Source: Bacillus sp. FJAT-22090 (GTDB lineage: Bacteria > Bacillota > Bacilli > Bacillales_A > Planococcaceae). From it: a DNA stretch of 64,000 bases. The stretch covers positions 1,798,001 through 1,862,000 of the forward strand of contig NZ_CP012601.1 in NCBI RefSeq assembly GCF_001278755.1, written 5' to 3'. This document shows, one piece after another, positions 45,913-56,425 of the stretch; position 1 is the stretch's first letter, and each line of letters starts with the position of its first letter. Below the pieces are notes generated by a model that saw nothing but the letters and a program-made list of their open reading frames with translations, had not been told where the DNA came from and ran no database searches. The position numbers and the translations under genes were made by a program.

Positions 45913-46647
45913 TTATTGTTTCTTATATTTATTAATAAATTCTTGATCCTTTTTGCTTAAATTAATCGATTCCAGTAACTCCGGTCTTCTTTCAAGCGTT
46001 CGTTTTAAAGATTGTTCTCTTCTCCATTTTTCAATCTCTGCGTGATTACCTGACAACAACACATCTGGCACCTTATAACCTCGATATTCAACCGGTCGAG
46101 TATAATGAGGATGCTCAAGCAGTCCAGTAGAAAATGAATCTTTTTCGTGAGATTCTGCATTGCCCAGTACATTAGGCAATAGTCTAACGACACTATCTAC
46201 AATAGTCATAGCTGCCAATTCTCCACCTGTTAATACGAAATCTCCAAGTGAAATTTCATCTGTGATCAGATGTTCTCGAATTCGCTCATCATAACCTTCA
46301 TAATGACCACAAATGAAAATAAGCTCTTCTTCTTTTGCTAATTCTTCTGCTTTTTTCTGCGTAAATCGCTCCCCTTGAGGGCAAAGTAGAACGATTCGGC
46401 GTTTTTGTTGTTTATTCGTAGTTAAAGAATCTATTGCGTTAAATAGTGGTTCAGGTTTCAATACCATCCCAGCTCCACCGCCATAAGGGTAATCATCTAC
46501 CTGATGATGCTTGTTTCCTGAAAAATCTCTAAAGTTCACGACATTAAGTACAACTTCATTCTTTTCCTGTGCTTTTTTCAAAATGGATGTATTAAAAACA
46601 CCTTCAAACATTTCTGGAAATAGAGAAAGAATGTGAATATTCATCAT
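45913..46647 (-). CDS. trmD: tRNA (guanine-N1)-methyltransferase TrmD
   Basis: TrmD, 244 residues, makes m1G37 in tRNA. Trefoil-knot SPOUT fold. Conserved [31 protein letters not shown], and the SAM-binding [16 protein letters not shown]. Two ATGs in a row overlap the end of rimM. Confidence 0.98.
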   Translation of the reverse strand: MMNIHILSLFPEMFEGVFNTSILKKAQEKNEVVLNVVNFRDFSGNKHHQVDDYPYGGGAGMVLKPEPLFNAIDSLTTNKQQKRRIVLLCPQGERFTQKKAEELAKEEELIFICGHYEGYDERIREHLITDEISLGDFVLTGGELAAMTIVDSVVRLLPNVLGNAESHEKDSFSTGLLEHPHYTRPVEYRGYKVPDVLLSGNHAEIEKWRREQSLKRTLERRPELLESINLSKKDQEFINKYKKQ

Positions 46648-47159
46648 GATAATAGACCTTCTAACACTTCAATAACAATTTTCTTATTATCAACGTCTAC
46701 TGACTTTACTACATCTTCAATGTATGGGATGTAATGTGTTTTCCCTTTTGCAGGCTGAACTGCCCAAACATCGTTGGCACCTGTTTCAAGAATTTCTGTA
46801 ACAGTTCCGATCGTTTCGCCTTCTGTAGACAAAACTGTACATCCGATTATTTCATGATAGTAAAATTCATTTTCTTCTAATTCTGAAAGGTACTTATCAG
46901 ATACTTTTAAAATAGCGTCTCTAAAAGGTTCTACATCTTTCAATAATGAATAGCCTTCAAATGTCAATAAATCAAAGTTTTTATGCTTTCGATGAGTAGC
47001 TACTTTAACGGTGATTGGTTTCGATCCATCTGCTTTAAACAGCCCTAGCTCACTACCCACTTCATAACGTTCATCTGCAAAGTCTGTTTTGGAGATAACA
47101 CGAACCTCACCCCATATACCATGCGTATTGACTATCTTACCAACGTTAAACCATTCCAT
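46644..47159 (-). CDS. rimM: 16S rRNA processing protein RimM
   Basis: RimM, 171 residues, matures the 30S head and binds S19. N-terminal beta barrel ([16 protein letters not shown]) and C-terminal PRC-barrel domain ([29 protein letters not shown]). AGGAGGT precedes the ATG, just downstream of a terminator-like hairpin. Confidence 0.97.
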   Translation of the reverse strand: MEWFNVGKIVNTHGIWGEVRVISKTDFADERYEVGSELGLFKADGSKPITVKVATHRKHKNFDLLTFEGYSLLKDVEPFRDAILKVSDKYLSELEENEFYYHEIIGCTVLSTEGETIGTVTEILETGANDVWAVQPAKGKTHYIPYIEDVVKSVDVDNKKIVIEVLEGLLS

Positions 47160-47180
47160 GAATATTTTTTACCTCCTATC

Positions 47181-47207
47181 AAAAAAGGAAGAACAAATTG
47201 TTCTCCC
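47181..47207 (-). terminator. Intrinsic terminator or attenuator between khpA and rimM
   Basis: Nine-base-pair stem (47187-47195 with 47199-47207), three-base loop, then six Ts on the minus strand (47181-47186). It fills the only gap inside the rpsP-rplS cluster and could set different levels for rpsP/khpA and rimM/trmD. Confidence 0.75.
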
Positions 47208-47217
47208 TCTTTGTACA

Positions 47218-47451
47218 TTAATCTAAAATGTCGACATATGTTTTTTTCTTTTGGTGACTGCCTGCTGCTGAGTAAACAATAGTACGAATCGCTTTCGCTA
47301 CCCGCCCTTGTTTGCCAATTACTTTTCCCATATCTTCAGGATGAACAGAAAGTTTGTAAACTATACGGTTTACATTTTCTTCTTTAACAACCTGAACCTT
47401 ATCTGGATAATCAACTAATGGTTTGACGATTGCTTCGATCAGCTGCTTCAC
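47218..47451 (-). CDS. khpA: KH-domain RNA-binding protein KhpA (YlqC)
   Basis: A 77-residue single KH domain protein with the GKQGRVAKAIRTIV GxxG loop. KhpA partners with KhpB/Jag and affects cell size and small RNAs in other Firmicutes. The start is GTG at 47449-47451 with GGAGGGG seven bases upstream. It follows rpsP by 14 bases. The ylqD gene found next in B. subtilis is absent. Confidence 0.95.
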   Translation of the reverse strand: MKQLIEAIVKPLVDYPDKVQVVKEENVNRIVYKLSVHPEDMGKVIGKQGRVAKAIRTIVYSAAGSHQKKKTYVDILD

Positions 47452-47465
47452 ATTGTCCCCTCCGA

Positions 47466-47804
<339 letters not shown>

Positions 47805-47841
47805 GTGTTTTTTCTTAACACCCTAATTTTTTCAGGGAAAA

Positions 47842-49197
47842 TTATTTAAAAAGTGAGTCTAAACCAGGCATTTTCATCTTTTTCTTCCCTTTTTGTTGCA
47901 TGTTTGTCATTTGTTTCATCATTTTTTTCATATCTTCAAACTGCTTCAATAGTCTATTGATATCTTGAATAGACGTACCAGATCCTTTAGCAATTCTTTT
48001 CTTCCTAGGACCATTAATAATTTCAGGAGTTGTTTTTTCTTGCGTAGTCATGGAATAAATAATCGCTTCGACACGATCCATTTGCTTTTCATCCACTTTT
48101 GCATTCTCTAGTCCTTTAATTTTGCCTGCTCCTGGGAGCATTTTCAAAATTTCGTCCAACGGTCCCATCTTCTTCACTTGACTAATTTGTTCTAAAAAGT
48201 CATCAAAAGTAAAAGATTGCGTACGGAATTTTTCTTCTAATTCCTTCGCTTTTTCTTCATCAACATTTGCTTGTGCCTTCTCAATCAGAGACATCATATC
48301 TCCCATACCTAAAATTCGAGAAGCCATTCGCTCTGGATGGAAAGGTTCAAGAGCATCCATCTTTTCACCCATACCAACAAACTTAATAGGTTTTTGCGTA
48401 ACAGAACGGATAGATAAAGCCGCTCCGCCTCGAGTATCCCCATCAAGCTTCGTTAATACGACACCGGAAATGCCAATGGATTCGTTAAAATTATTAGCTA
48501 CATTGACTGCATCCTGCCCAGTCATTGCATCTACCACTAAAAACACTTCATCTGGTTCTTTGATGGCACGAATATCTTTTAATTCTTGCATAAGGGTTTC
48601 ATCAATATGAAGTCGACCCGCAGTATCAATGATCACAACATCGTTATGCTCTGCTTTTGCATGCTCCATCGCTTGTTTTACGATTTCTACAGGTGAAATA
48701 TCAGTACCTAATGCGAAAACAGGTAATGATAACTGCTTACCAATTGTTTCAAGCTGCTTAACAGCTGCAGGACGGTAAATATCAGCCGCTACTAATAGTG
48801 GCTTTTTATTGTATTTTTTGCGTAATACATTCGCAAGCTTTCCAGTAGTGGTTGTTTTACCAGCACCTTGAAGACCAACCATCATAATTACGGTAGGTGG
48901 TCTTGATGAAAAAGAAATTTGACTTTGTTCTCCACCCATTAACTCTGTCAATTCGTCTTTCACAATTTTAATGACTTGTTGACCAGGTGTTAAGCTTTTC
49001 ATTACATCTTGCCCAACAGCTCGTTCCGAAACATTTTTGACGAATTCCTTTACTACTTTCAAGTTTACGTCTGCTTCGAGTAGTGCATAACGAACGTCTC
49101 TCATCATTTCTTTTACATCTGCTTCAGAAATCTTTCCTTTACCTTTAATTTTCTGAAGCGTTCCTTGGAGTCGCTCAGCTAATCCTTCAAATGCCAT
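47842..49197 (-). CDS. ffh: Signal recognition particle protein Ffh
   Basis: SRP54 homologue, 451 residues. N domain, G domain with GLQGAGKTTTTGKLA, DTAGRLH, TKLDGDTRGG, and C-terminal Met-rich M domain (from about 330; KMMKQMTNMQQKGKKKMKMP tail) that binds signal peptides and scRNA. Directly after ylxM. Confidence 0.98.
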   Translation of the reverse strand: MAFEGLAERLQGTLQKIKGKGKISEADVKEMMRDVRYALLEADVNLKVVKEFVKNVSERAVGQDVMKSLTPGQQVIKIVKDELTELMGGEQSQISFSSRPPTVIMMVGLQGAGKTTTTGKLANVLRKKYNKKPLLVAADIYRPAAVKQLETIGKQLSLPVFALGTDISPVEIVKQAMEHAKAEHNDVVIIDTAGRLHIDETLMQELKDIRAIKEPDEVFLVVDAMTGQDAVNVANNFNESIGISGVVLTKLDGDTRGGAALSIRSVTQKPIKFVGMGEKMDALEPFHPERMASRILGMGDMMSLIEKAQANVDEEKAKELEEKFRTQSFTFDDFLEQISQVKKMGPLDEILKMLPGAGKIKGLENAKVDEKQMDRVEAIIYSMTTQEKTTPEIINGPRKKRIAKGSGTSIQDINRLLKQFEDMKKMMKQMTNMQQKGKKKMKMPGLDSLFK

Positions 49198-49209
49198 GCA
49201 TGCCGCCTC

Positions 49210-49539
49210 CTAATCCCATTCTTTTAATTGATTAATGAGTTCAATCAGTTTATCTTCAGATGATTGCTCCTTTGCTAAAAGCAATAGCTGCTCTATCGTT
49301 TCCTGACGTTTTTCAAATTTCGTAAAGAGGTTAAGTTTTTCTTCATACTCCTCTAACATTGCTTCTGTACGACGTATATTATCATAAACAGCTTGTCTGG
49401 AAATATCATATTCTTCTGCAATTTCTCCAAGGGATAAATCATCTAAATAATAAAGCTGCATATAGCTTCTTTGCTTATCTGTTAATAATGCCTGGTAAAA
49501 ATCGAAGAGAAAATTCATGCGTGTTGTTTTTTCAATCAT
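49210..49539 (-). CDS. ylxM: SRP-associated helix-turn-helix protein YlxM
   Basis: YlxM/p13 family, about 109 residues, sigma-70 region 4-like helix-turn-helix ([25 protein letters not shown]). It sits before ffh and modulates SRP in streptococci. The ATG at 49537-49539 ([15 protein letters not shown]) is chosen because AAGGAG lies eight bases upstream. The first ATG is too close to it. Confidence 0.96.
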   Translation of the reverse strand: MIEKTTRMNFLFDFYQALLTDKQRSYMQLYYLDDLSLGEIAEEYDISRQAVYDNIRRTEAMLEEYEEKLNLFTKFEKRQETIEQLLLLAKEQSSEDKLIELINQLKEWD

Positions 49540-49602
49540 TCCCATCTCTCCTTACCAATTCAATTACATCCTCTAGTTTATTAATTGAGGATACAACTGT
49601 CA

Positions 49603-49619
49603 AGTATTTTTACTTGTCT
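49603..49619 (+). repeat. Left copy of direct repeat flanking family B copy 3
   Basis: AGTATTTTTACTTGTCT. The same sequence minus two Ts recurs at 49803-49817, where it overlaps the ftsY stop codon. Looks like a target duplication or a slipped copy. Confidence 0.55.
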
Positions 49620-49782
49620 CAGACTGTTGACAAGCGCTCGCATTCTTCGTTGCTTGCTCCTGCGCAAAGCTCGTCGCAGCTGGCGCGCAGGCCCACAGGA
49701 AGTGGGTCATGCGACCGTTGCGACATGGATGTCGCGATTTTAGGTAGCCTAGAATGACAAGCGTTTTCAAGACAGTCTGAGA
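49617..49782. repeat. Structured intergenic repeat, family B copy 3
   Basis: Bounded by a perfect 11-bp inverted repeat (49617-49627 and 49772-49782) continued by imperfect arms containing CGCT and CATTC blocks. The interior hairpins are CCCAC/GTGGG (49692-49696, 49702-49706), GGTC/GACC (49705-49708, 49713-49716) and GCGACAT/ATGTCGC (49720-49726, 49729-49735). These correspond to the core of copy 1 in the other orientation. It fills the gap between ftsY and ylxM. Confidence 0.75.
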
Positions 49783-49802
49783 TGACCCTACAATCTGCGT
49801 CT

Positions 49803-49817
49803 AGTATTTACTTGTCT
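49803..49817 (+). repeat. Right copy of direct repeat, covers ftsY 3' end
   Basis: AGTATTTACTTGTCT, overlapping the last codons and the TAA of ftsY. Pairs with 49603-49619 on the other side of the family B element. Confidence 0.55.
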
Positions 49818-50836
49818 TCATTTTCTTCATTTTCACTTTCCAGCTCTAATCCTTCAGCAAAAAGTCCATACACGTATTTTTCGGAATCGAATGGTTGTAA
49901 ATCATCCATTTGTTCGCCTAGTCCAACAAATTTTACAGGAATATGAAGTTTCGAACGTATCGCTAATACGATACCACCTTTTGCGGTACCATCTAGTTTC
50001 GTTAATACAATTCCAGTAACATTTGTTGCTTCTTTAAACGTCTGTGCCTGCACAAGTGCATTTTGTCCAGTTGTTGCATCTAGGGCTAGCAATACCTCAT
50101 GAGGGGCATTTGGAACCTCACGCGAAATGACACGATGAATCTTTTCTAACTCATTCATCAAATTCACTTTATTTTGGAGTCGACCTGCGGTATCACAAAT
50201 TAAAACATCCGCATTACGCGTTTTAGCCGCTCTAATCGCATCATACATAACAGCAGCAGGGTCAGAACCTTCCGCTTGTTTAATAACTTCTACGCCTACT
50301 CTATCGCCCCATACTTGAAGTTGGTCGATTGCCCCAGCACGGAAAGTATCCCCCGCTGCCAAAATGACTTTCTTTCCTTCGCTTTTTAAACGATGAGCAA
50401 GTTTCCCAATTGTAGTAGTCTTCCCTACCCCGTTCACGCCAACAAACAAAATAACGGATAAACTATCTTTCTCCAGTTGAAGCTCTGTAATATTTTCATC
50501 CCCAGCTTCATAAATTTCGACTAGTTTTTCTGAAATAACAGATTGAATGCCCGCAGTATCCTTCATATTTTTACGCTGTACTTCAAAACGTAAGGATTCC
50601 ATTAATTCAGAAACTGTTTCAAAACCTACATCCGCTTGTAATAATATTTCTTCTAGTTCTTCGAAAAAATCTTCGTCTACTTTACGGTATTTAGCTACTA
50701 AATCATTTACTTTGGAAGTAAATTGGTTTCTTGTTTTCGCTAAACCTTCCTTAAATTTATTTGTAATCGAAACTGTTTCTTCTATCTCTTCCTTCGATCC
50801 AAGCATCTTATCCTTAAACTTCTTAAAAAAACTCAT
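49808..50836 (-). CDS. ftsY: SRP receptor FtsY
   Basis: FtsY, 342 residues. Short charged N-terminus, N domain (about 30-110), G domain with [26 protein letters not shown] and [10 protein letters not shown]. Ends with an acidic Glu/Asn tail that coincides with a direct repeat. It follows smc by 15 bases, and AAGGAGC precedes the ATG. Confidence 0.98.
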   Translation of the reverse strand: MSFFKKFKDKMLGSKEEIEETVSITNKFKEGLAKTRNQFTSKVNDLVAKYRKVDEDFFEELEEILLQADVGFETVSELMESLRFEVQRKNMKDTAGIQSVISEKLVEIYEAGDENITELQLEKDSLSVILFVGVNGVGKTTTIGKLAHRLKSEGKKVILAAGDTFRAGAIDQLQVWGDRVGVEVIKQAEGSDPAAVMYDAIRAAKTRNADVLICDTAGRLQNKVNLMNELEKIHRVISREVPNAPHEVLLALDATTGQNALVQAQTFKEATNVTGIVLTKLDGTAKGGIVLAIRSKLHIPVKFVGLGEQMDDLQPFDSEKYVYGLFAEGLELESENEENEDK

Positions 50837-50851
50837 TCTCTAAGCTCCTTT

Positions 50852-53800
50852 TTAAGTTACTAATTCTTCTTCTAATTTTACTGAAACTAATTTCGAAATA
50901 CCCGATTCCTGCATGGTAATACCGTACAATACATCTGCACCTTCCATTGTTCCTTTTCGATGCGTTATTACGATAAATTGCGTATCATGACTAAATTTCT
51001 TTAAATAGTTGCTATAGCGGGCCACATTTGCCTCATCTAGGGCTGCTTCTACCTCATCCAGTATACAGAATGGTACAGGACGAGTGTGCAGAATAGCAAA
51101 CAATAAAGCGATTGCAGTAAGCGCACGCTCCCCTCCTGATAAAAGCGTAAGATTTTGCAGTTTTTTCCCCGGAGGCTGTGCAATGATATCTACCCCTGTA
51201 TCAAGTAATGAAGTAGGGTCGGTCAAAATTAAATCAGCTTGACCACCTCCAAAAAGTTCACGGAAAACAACTCTAAAGTGAGATTGTATTTCATTGAAAG
51301 TTGTTTCGAAACGGATCGTCATTTCTTCATCCATTTCTCTAATAACTTCGTGCAAAGTTTCTTGGGCAGAAAGTAGGTCTTCTCGTTGCTCTGTTAAAAA
51401 TGAGTGACGTTCACTCACTTGTTCAAATTCTTGAATTGACCCAAGATTAATCGGTCCAAGCTCCTCAATCGATCTTTTTAGTAAGGTTACTTTTTTGCGT
51501 GCCAATTGTTCTTCCATTTTAAACGGGAAGTCACGTTCAGCTTCCTCCAGTGTCAGCTCATACGTTTCTTCTAAGTGATTGCGAAGCGTGTTCATTTCTA
51601 CTTCTAGTTTACTTAGTTTAATCTCCAAGGTACGCTCTTCATTTGTCAGGAGGCCCGCTTTTTGCTGTAGCTCTTTAAGCTTGTTTTCAGCGCTATTAAT
51701 ATTTTGGGAAAGTTCCACTCTGCTACTTTTTTCAGCTTGAATTTGCTCAATTAATCGATCTTTTGTCAATTTGTACTTTGTAATGAGATCTGATAATTCA
51801 TCGGCAGTTGGGCCTTCTTGGTCATCATTTTCATACCAAGCAATTTCTTTATCTAAAGTATCAATTTTATGCGTGCTAGCTTGAATTGAATTGGTAATTT
51901 GAATTTTTTCTTTTTCTTGTTGCGTAACTTGTTCATTCACTACAGCAATCTGAGATAACAACTCACCAAGCTCATTTTGAAATTTGTCCTTTTCTTCAAT
52001 CGATTGCAGTTTTAAAACTTGTAACTGGTCAATCGATGCTTGAATAGTAGCTAATGATTCTTTTATCTCCGCACTACGAGATGAAGTTTGTTCTTTTTTA
52101 CGGACTAAATCATCATGCAAGTTACCTTTTTCCGTTTTCTCTTCATCATATTCAAGTAACTGACTTGTAAGCCTTGAAATAATAGCGGTACACTCTCTTG
52201 TTTCTGAAAGTAATTTAAGTTCTTCTTCCCTTAAACTTTCTCCCAAAAGACGTGTTTCTTCCAATTCTAATCGTAATCCTTGAACTTCTTGTTTTTTGGA
52301 AGAAACCGATTTTTCCGCTTGAAGAACCGTTTTTTCCAACTCTACTAATTTATCATTTAGCTGTTCTAGCTCTACTTTACGAGTAAATAAGGAGGATTGC
52401 TGTTTAACAGAACCACCAGTGAGGGACCCTCCTGCATTCACGACATCACCATCTAATGTGACAAAGCGAAATTTATATTGCAGACGAGATGCCATTTCAT
52501 TAGCACCCTTTAAATCTTTTGCAATAATTATATTTCCAAGTAAATTTTCCACAATAATTTGATACCCGTCATTGTAATTCACCAGCTTGTCCGCCGTATT
52601 TACAAAAGAAGGATGGTCCTTAACCATTGCTAAAGTTTGCTCATTTACCTTACGTGATTTCATTACTTGGAGCGGAAGAAATGTCGCTCTTCCTACACGC
52701 TTCTTTTTCAACCATTCAATAGCTAAACGCGCGTCTTGACTAGAATCAGTAATAATATGTTGTGATTGTTGTCCAATTGCTGTATCGATTGCATTCATAT
52801 ACGTATGCGGAATTTGAATCAGCTCTGCTACCGCGCCATGAATACCATGTAATTCTTTTTTTTCTCTAGCAATCAATACTTCTTTAACACCTTGGAAAAA
52901 GCCAGAAAACTCCGATTCTAGTTCTTCTAAAGAATCTTTTCTTGCTTGCATTTGATGTTTCATTTGATATGCCTTTTGAAGCATCGTCTGTTGTTCTTCC
53001 AACCCATTTTCAAGCTGTTCAGCTGTTTCACGTTTCTTTTTAAATGCTGATAATTTCTGTTCTAACTCTTTTTGACAAGTAGTCAGGCGAGATTCTAGTT
53101 CCATTTTGCGTTTAGTTAGTTTCTCTAGTTCTTCTTTTATTTCACGATAATCTTCCATCATTTTTTCAGAAGACACGAGTTCAAATTGAAGTTGCTGCTC
53201 CATATGTTTCATTTCGTTTTTCATAGTAGCTTCTTCATTTAATAAATCGATATAAGTACTTTTTAAATCCTCTATTTCTTCTTCTACTTCTGAAGCGGAT
53301 TTACTTAAGACTTTGTCAATTTGCAACTTTTTGGAGCGAAGTTCTTTTAAGTGAACTTGTTTTTCTGTTCTGGAACCATCATTTTCTCTTAACTGTCTCT
53401 CGAGCAATTCAAGTTTTTCGCGTTCTTCTTCTAATGCTCTTTTTAACTGGGAAATTTGTTGACTTGCATTTTGTTTTTTCTCTGCTAGTAAAAGTTTTCT
53501 ACCTTCTAATCGCTCTAATTCAGAACTTGCTTCTACTAGCTCACTTTGATTTGTATCTAAACTTTCATCTATATCAGACATTTTTCTTCTGTCTGCCTGT
53601 ATAGTTGCCTCTACATCATCTATTTGTAGTTGAAGTGCTTGTTTTGTTTCATCCAATGTATGAAGTTTTTTATGTAATTCAGCACTTTGCTGAACACACA
53701 TTCTTAAATCATGTGCGATTACTGCTATTTCAATATCTTTTAATTCTTCGGACATTCTTAAATAATCCGAAGCAAGCGATGATTGTATTTGTAGAGGTTC

Positions 53801-54406
53801 CATTCGACTATCTAACTCATGCAAAATATCTAATACACGATTTAAATTGTCGTCTGTCTCAATCAGTTTAAATTCAGCTTTCTTCTTACGTTGTTTGTAT
53901 TTTAGTACTCCTGCAGTTTCTTCGAATATTGTTCTTCTATCTTCTGGACGACTATTTAAAATTTCATCTACTCGCCCCTGAGAAATAATAGAAAATGCTT
54001 CTTTTCCAAGTCCAGAGTCCATAAAGAGATCAGTGATATCCTTCAATCTGCAAGTTTGTTTGTTAAGTAGGTATTCACTATCTCCTGAACGAAATACTCT
54101 TCTAGTTACACTAATTTCGGCAAAGTCTAAAGCAACTCTATTATCCGAGTTATCCAATATTAACGTAACTTCAGCAAAGTTTAACGCTTTTCTAGAGTCA
54201 CTTCCTGCAAAAATGACATCCTCCATTTTAGACCCACGCAACGATTTAGCAGATTGCTCTCCTAATACCCATCTAATCGCGTCGGTTACATTACTCTTTC
54301 CACTACCATTTGGACCTACTACCGCAGTAACGCCTGGTACAAAATCGATTCCAATACGGTCAGCAAATGATTTAAATCCTATTATCTCTAATCTTTTAAG
54401 GAACAA
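50852..54406 (-). CDS. smc: Chromosome segregation ATPase SMC
   Basis: SMC, 1184 residues. N-terminal Walker A (GPNGSGKSNVTDAIRWVLGE), coiled coil (about 165-500), hinge (about 510-670, with FVTLDGDVVNAGGSLTGGS), second coiled coil (to about 1010), and C-terminal LLSGGERALTAIALLFAI signature with Walker B CILDEVEAALDE. The start is TTG at 54404-54406 behind GGAGGAA. It lies two bases after rnc. Confidence 0.98.
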   Translation of the reverse strand: MFLKRLEIIGFKSFADRIGIDFVPGVTAVVGPNGSGKSNVTDAIRWVLGEQSAKSLRGSKMEDVIFAGSDSRKALNFAEVTLILDNSDNRVALDFAEISVTRRVFRSGDSEYLLNKQTCRLKDITDLFMDSGLGKEAFSIISQGRVDEILNSRPEDRRTIFEETAGVLKYKQRKKKAEFKLIETDDNLNRVLDILHELDSRMEPLQIQSSLASDYLRMSEELKDIEIAVIAHDLRMCVQQSAELHKKLHTLDETKQALQLQIDDVEATIQADRRKMSDIDESLDTNQSELVEASSELERLEGRKLLLAEKKQNASQQISQLKRALEEEREKLELLERQLRENDGSRTEKQVHLKELRSKKLQIDKVLSKSASEVEEEIEDLKSTYIDLLNEEATMKNEMKHMEQQLQFELVSSEKMMEDYREIKEELEKLTKRKMELESRLTTCQKELEQKLSAFKKKRETAEQLENGLEEQQTMLQKAYQMKHQMQARKDSLEELESEFSGFFQGVKEVLIAREKKELHGIHGAVAELIQIPHTYMNAIDTAIGQQSQHIITDSSQDARLAIEWLKKKRVGRATFLPLQVMKSRKVNEQTLAMVKDHPSFVNTADKLVNYNDGYQIIVENLLGNIIIAKDLKGANEMASRLQYKFRFVTLDGDVVNAGGSLTGGSVKQQSSLFTRKVELEQLNDKLVELEKTVLQAEKSVSSKKQEVQGLRLELEETRLLGESLREEELKLLSETRECTAIISRLTSQLLEYDEEKTEKGNLHDDLVRKKEQTSSRSAEIKESLATIQASIDQLQVLKLQSIEEKDKFQNELGELLSQIAVVNEQVTQQEKEKIQITNSIQASTHKIDTLDKEIAWYENDDQEGPTADELSDLITKYKLTKDRLIEQIQAEKSSRVELSQNINSAENKLKELQQKAGLLTNEERTLEIKLSKLEVEMNTLRNHLEETYELTLEEAERDFPFKMEEQLARKKVTLLKRSIEELGPINLGSIQEFEQVSERHSFLTEQREDLLSAQETLHEVIREMDEEMTIRFETTFNEIQSHFRVVFRELFGGGQADLILTDPTSLLDTGVDIIAQPPGKKLQNLTLLSGGERALTAIALLFAILHTRPVPFCILDEVEAALDEANVARYSNYLKKFSHDTQFIVITHRKGTMEGADVLYGITMQESGISKLVSVKLEEELVT

Positions 54407-54408
54407 AC

Positions 54409-55158
54409 TTATTCCTCCCGTTCATGATCCCTTAATGCAATAATTGCTAGCCTTGCAGCTTGTTGTTCCGCTTCTTTTTTCGAACGCCCTTTTCCAATGC
54501 CAAGTTCATTTGTACTTAACAAAACACGAGATACAAAGGTTCGATTATGTGCAGGACCTTTTTCCTCCACGATTTCGTAACTTAACGTTCCATTATTTTG
54601 TTGCTGAATAATTTCTTGTAATTGACTTTTATAATCCATCACATGCGAAAAAGCACCGAGTTCGATTTTAGGGAATACAATTTTTTCTAAAAATGAAATA
54701 ACTGTTGCAAGTCCCTTATCTAAGTATAATGCACCGATAAATGCTTCAAAAACGTCTGCAAGAAGCGCAGGTCTTTCACGTCCACCTGTCAATTCTTCTC
54801 CCTTTCCTAACAATACATATTTACCAAAATTCAATTCATTGGCAAATAGTACAAGAGATGGCTCACAAACAATTGCTGCGCGAAGTTTTGTCAGTTCTCC
54901 TTCGCTCATCCCCATGTATTGTTGAAATAAATATTGAGAAACAGACAATTCTAAAACAGCGTCTCCTAGAAACTCTAGTCTTTCATTATCGGCAAAAAAT
55001 TTCCGTCGATGCTCATTCACATAAGATGAATGCGTAAAGGCTTGATACAATAATGTTGGATTATCGAAATGAATATCAAAATGTTGTTGAAAGAGATTAA
55101 AATGTTCTTTAACACTTTCAGGGAAAACTGATTTTTTCGTATGCGTACTTTTTTTCAT
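54409..55158 (-). CDS. rnc: Ribonuclease III
   Basis: RNase III, 249 residues, processes rRNA precursors and scRNA. Signature [21 protein letters not shown] (about 60-80) with the acidic metal ligands. C-terminal dsRNA-binding domain ([31 protein letters not shown]). The first 25 residues are basic. Confidence 0.98.
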   Translation of the reverse strand: MKKSTHTKKSVFPESVKEHFNLFQQHFDIHFDNPTLLYQAFTHSSYVNEHRRKFFADNERLEFLGDAVLELSVSQYLFQQYMGMSEGELTKLRAAIVCEPSLVLFANELNFGKYVLLGKGEELTGGRERPALLADVFEAFIGALYLDKGLATVISFLEKIVFPKIELGAFSHVMDYKSQLQEIIQQQNNGTLSYEIVEEKGPAHNRTFVSRVLLSTNELGIGKGRSKKEAEQQAARLAIIALRDHEREE

Positions 55159-55233
55159 GAATTATCTGCCTTTCTTGCTTATGGATCTATCTGTTTAAGT
55201 TTACCTGTTTCTATAGCTTTGTGCAAAAGAAAT

Positions 55234-55278
55234 AGAGACGTTCTATCTCTATTCGCAAGGAATGAGTAGAACGTCTCT
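55234..55278 (-). terminator. Hairpin terminator after acpP
   Basis: Perfect 12-bp stem (55234-55245 with 55267-55278) with further inner pairing. The following T-tract on the minus strand is interrupted (ATTTCTTTTG), so termination may be partial. Confidence 0.65.
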
Positions 55279-55291
55279 GAAGTTATTGAAA

Positions 55292-55528
55292 TTAAGCTTG
55301 TTTACTTTCAATATAGCTAACTGCACTACCTACAGTTGAAATGTTTTCAGCATCTTCATCTGAAATTTCCATATCGAACTCATCTTCAAGTTCCATAACT
55401 AATTCTACTACATCAAGAGAGTCAGCACCTAAATCATCACGGAAAGATGCTTCTAATTTTACTTCGCTTTCATCTACACCTAGACGATCCACGATTACTT
55501 TCGTTACGCGTTCTAATACTGTTGACAA
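55292..55528 (-). CDS. acpP: Acyl carrier protein
   Basis: ACP, 78 residues, carries growing acyl chains on a phosphopantetheine at Ser37 in [10 protein letters not shown]. The longest frame starts with GTG at 55535-55537, but that GTG is part of the GGGGAGGTGA ribosome site. TTG at 55526-55528, giving [10 protein letters not shown], has ideal spacing and aligns with B. subtilis ACP. Acidic throughout. It has its own promoter. Confidence 0.98.
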   Translation of the reverse strand: MSTVLERVTKVIVDRLGVDESEVKLEASFRDDLGADSLDVVELVMELEDEFDMEISDEDAENISTVGSAVSYIESKQA

Positions 55529-55549
55529 ATTTGTCACCTCCCCTCAATG

Positions 55550-55578
55550 ATTATACAAAAAACTCTAACCTATGGAAA
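55550..55578 (-). promoter_or_regulatory. SigA-type promoter of acpP
   Basis: Perfect TATAAT (55550-55555) with TTTCCA 17 bases upstream on the minus strand, some 22 bases before the acpP start. It gives extra acpP expression beyond the fapR operon transcript. Confidence 0.65.
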
Positions 55579-55678
55579 GTGTAATTATAAATTCATGAAT
55601 ATTATTTCAGATCCAATTGCGATAGTCGAGGTAATAAGTTCTCCAACGACTACTAGCATTATTCAACGGACTGTAAAA

Positions 55679-56425
55679 TTACATATACATGCCGCCATTA
55701 ACATGTAACGTTTGACCAGTAATATAATTCGCATCATCCGAAGCTAAAAATGCAACTGCTTTAGCAATATCTTCCGTATTTCCAAACTTAGCAAGCGGAA
55801 TCTGACTTAACATTTGAGCCTTCACTTCTTCTGGAAGAGCCTCAGTCATATCGGTTGTAATAAAACCAGGTGCGACAGCGTTCACTGTAATATTACGGCT
55901 AGCTAGCTCTAGTGCAGTAGTTTTGGTTAAACCTATCACACCCGCCTTAGCTGCAACATAATTTGCTTGACCAGGATTTCCAGAAACACCAACAATGGAA
56001 GTAATATTAATAATACGCCCTTTTCTTTGTTTCATCATCTGGCGTGTAACTGCTTTTGTGGAAAGAAAGACACCCTTTAAGTTTGTATTAAGAACATCAT
56101 CCCATTCTTGTTCCTTCATACGCATTAGAAGATTATCTCTCGTAATTCCTGCATTATTTATTAAAATATCGATAGAACCAAAATTCTCTAAAGTAGCACT
56201 AATTAAATTTTGTACATCTTCGGATTGATCTACATTCGCCTGAATAGCAAATGCTTCCCCACCAAATGATTTTATTTCTTCTACTACTTCTTCCGCTTTT
56301 TCTTTACTGCCACTATAGTTAACAGCTACTTTTGCTCCTTCTTTTGCAAGATAAAGAGCAATATCTTTTCCAATTCCACGTGAAGCACCAGTTACAATTG
56401 CTGATTTGCCATCTAATTTACCCAT
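55679..56425 (-). CDS. fabG: 3-oxoacyl-ACP reductase FabG
   Basis: NADPH-dependent ketoacyl-ACP reductase, 248 residues, short-chain dehydrogenase fold. TGASRGIG cofactor loop (13-20), NNAG, Ser in ITSIVGVSG and catalytic Tyr-x-x-x-Lys in NYVAAKAG. Overlaps fabD by eight bases. Confidence 0.98.
   Translation of the reverse strand: MGKLDGKSAIVTGASRGIGKDIALYLAKEGAKVAVNYSGSKEKAEEVVEEIKSFGGEAFAIQANVDQSEDVQNLISATLENFGSIDILINNAGITRDNLLMRMKEQEWDDVLNTNLKGVFLSTKAVTRQMMKQRKGRIINITSIVGVSGNPGQANYVAAKAGVIGLTKTTALELASRNITVNAVAPGFITTDMTEALPEEVKAQMLSQIPLAKFGNTEDIAKAVAFLASDDANYITGQTLHVNGGMYM

Noticed and set aside
47160..47217. A remnant of ylqD between khpA and rimM
   Set aside because: The 58-base gap holds only a terminator and the rimM ribosome site, with no coding remnant visible.
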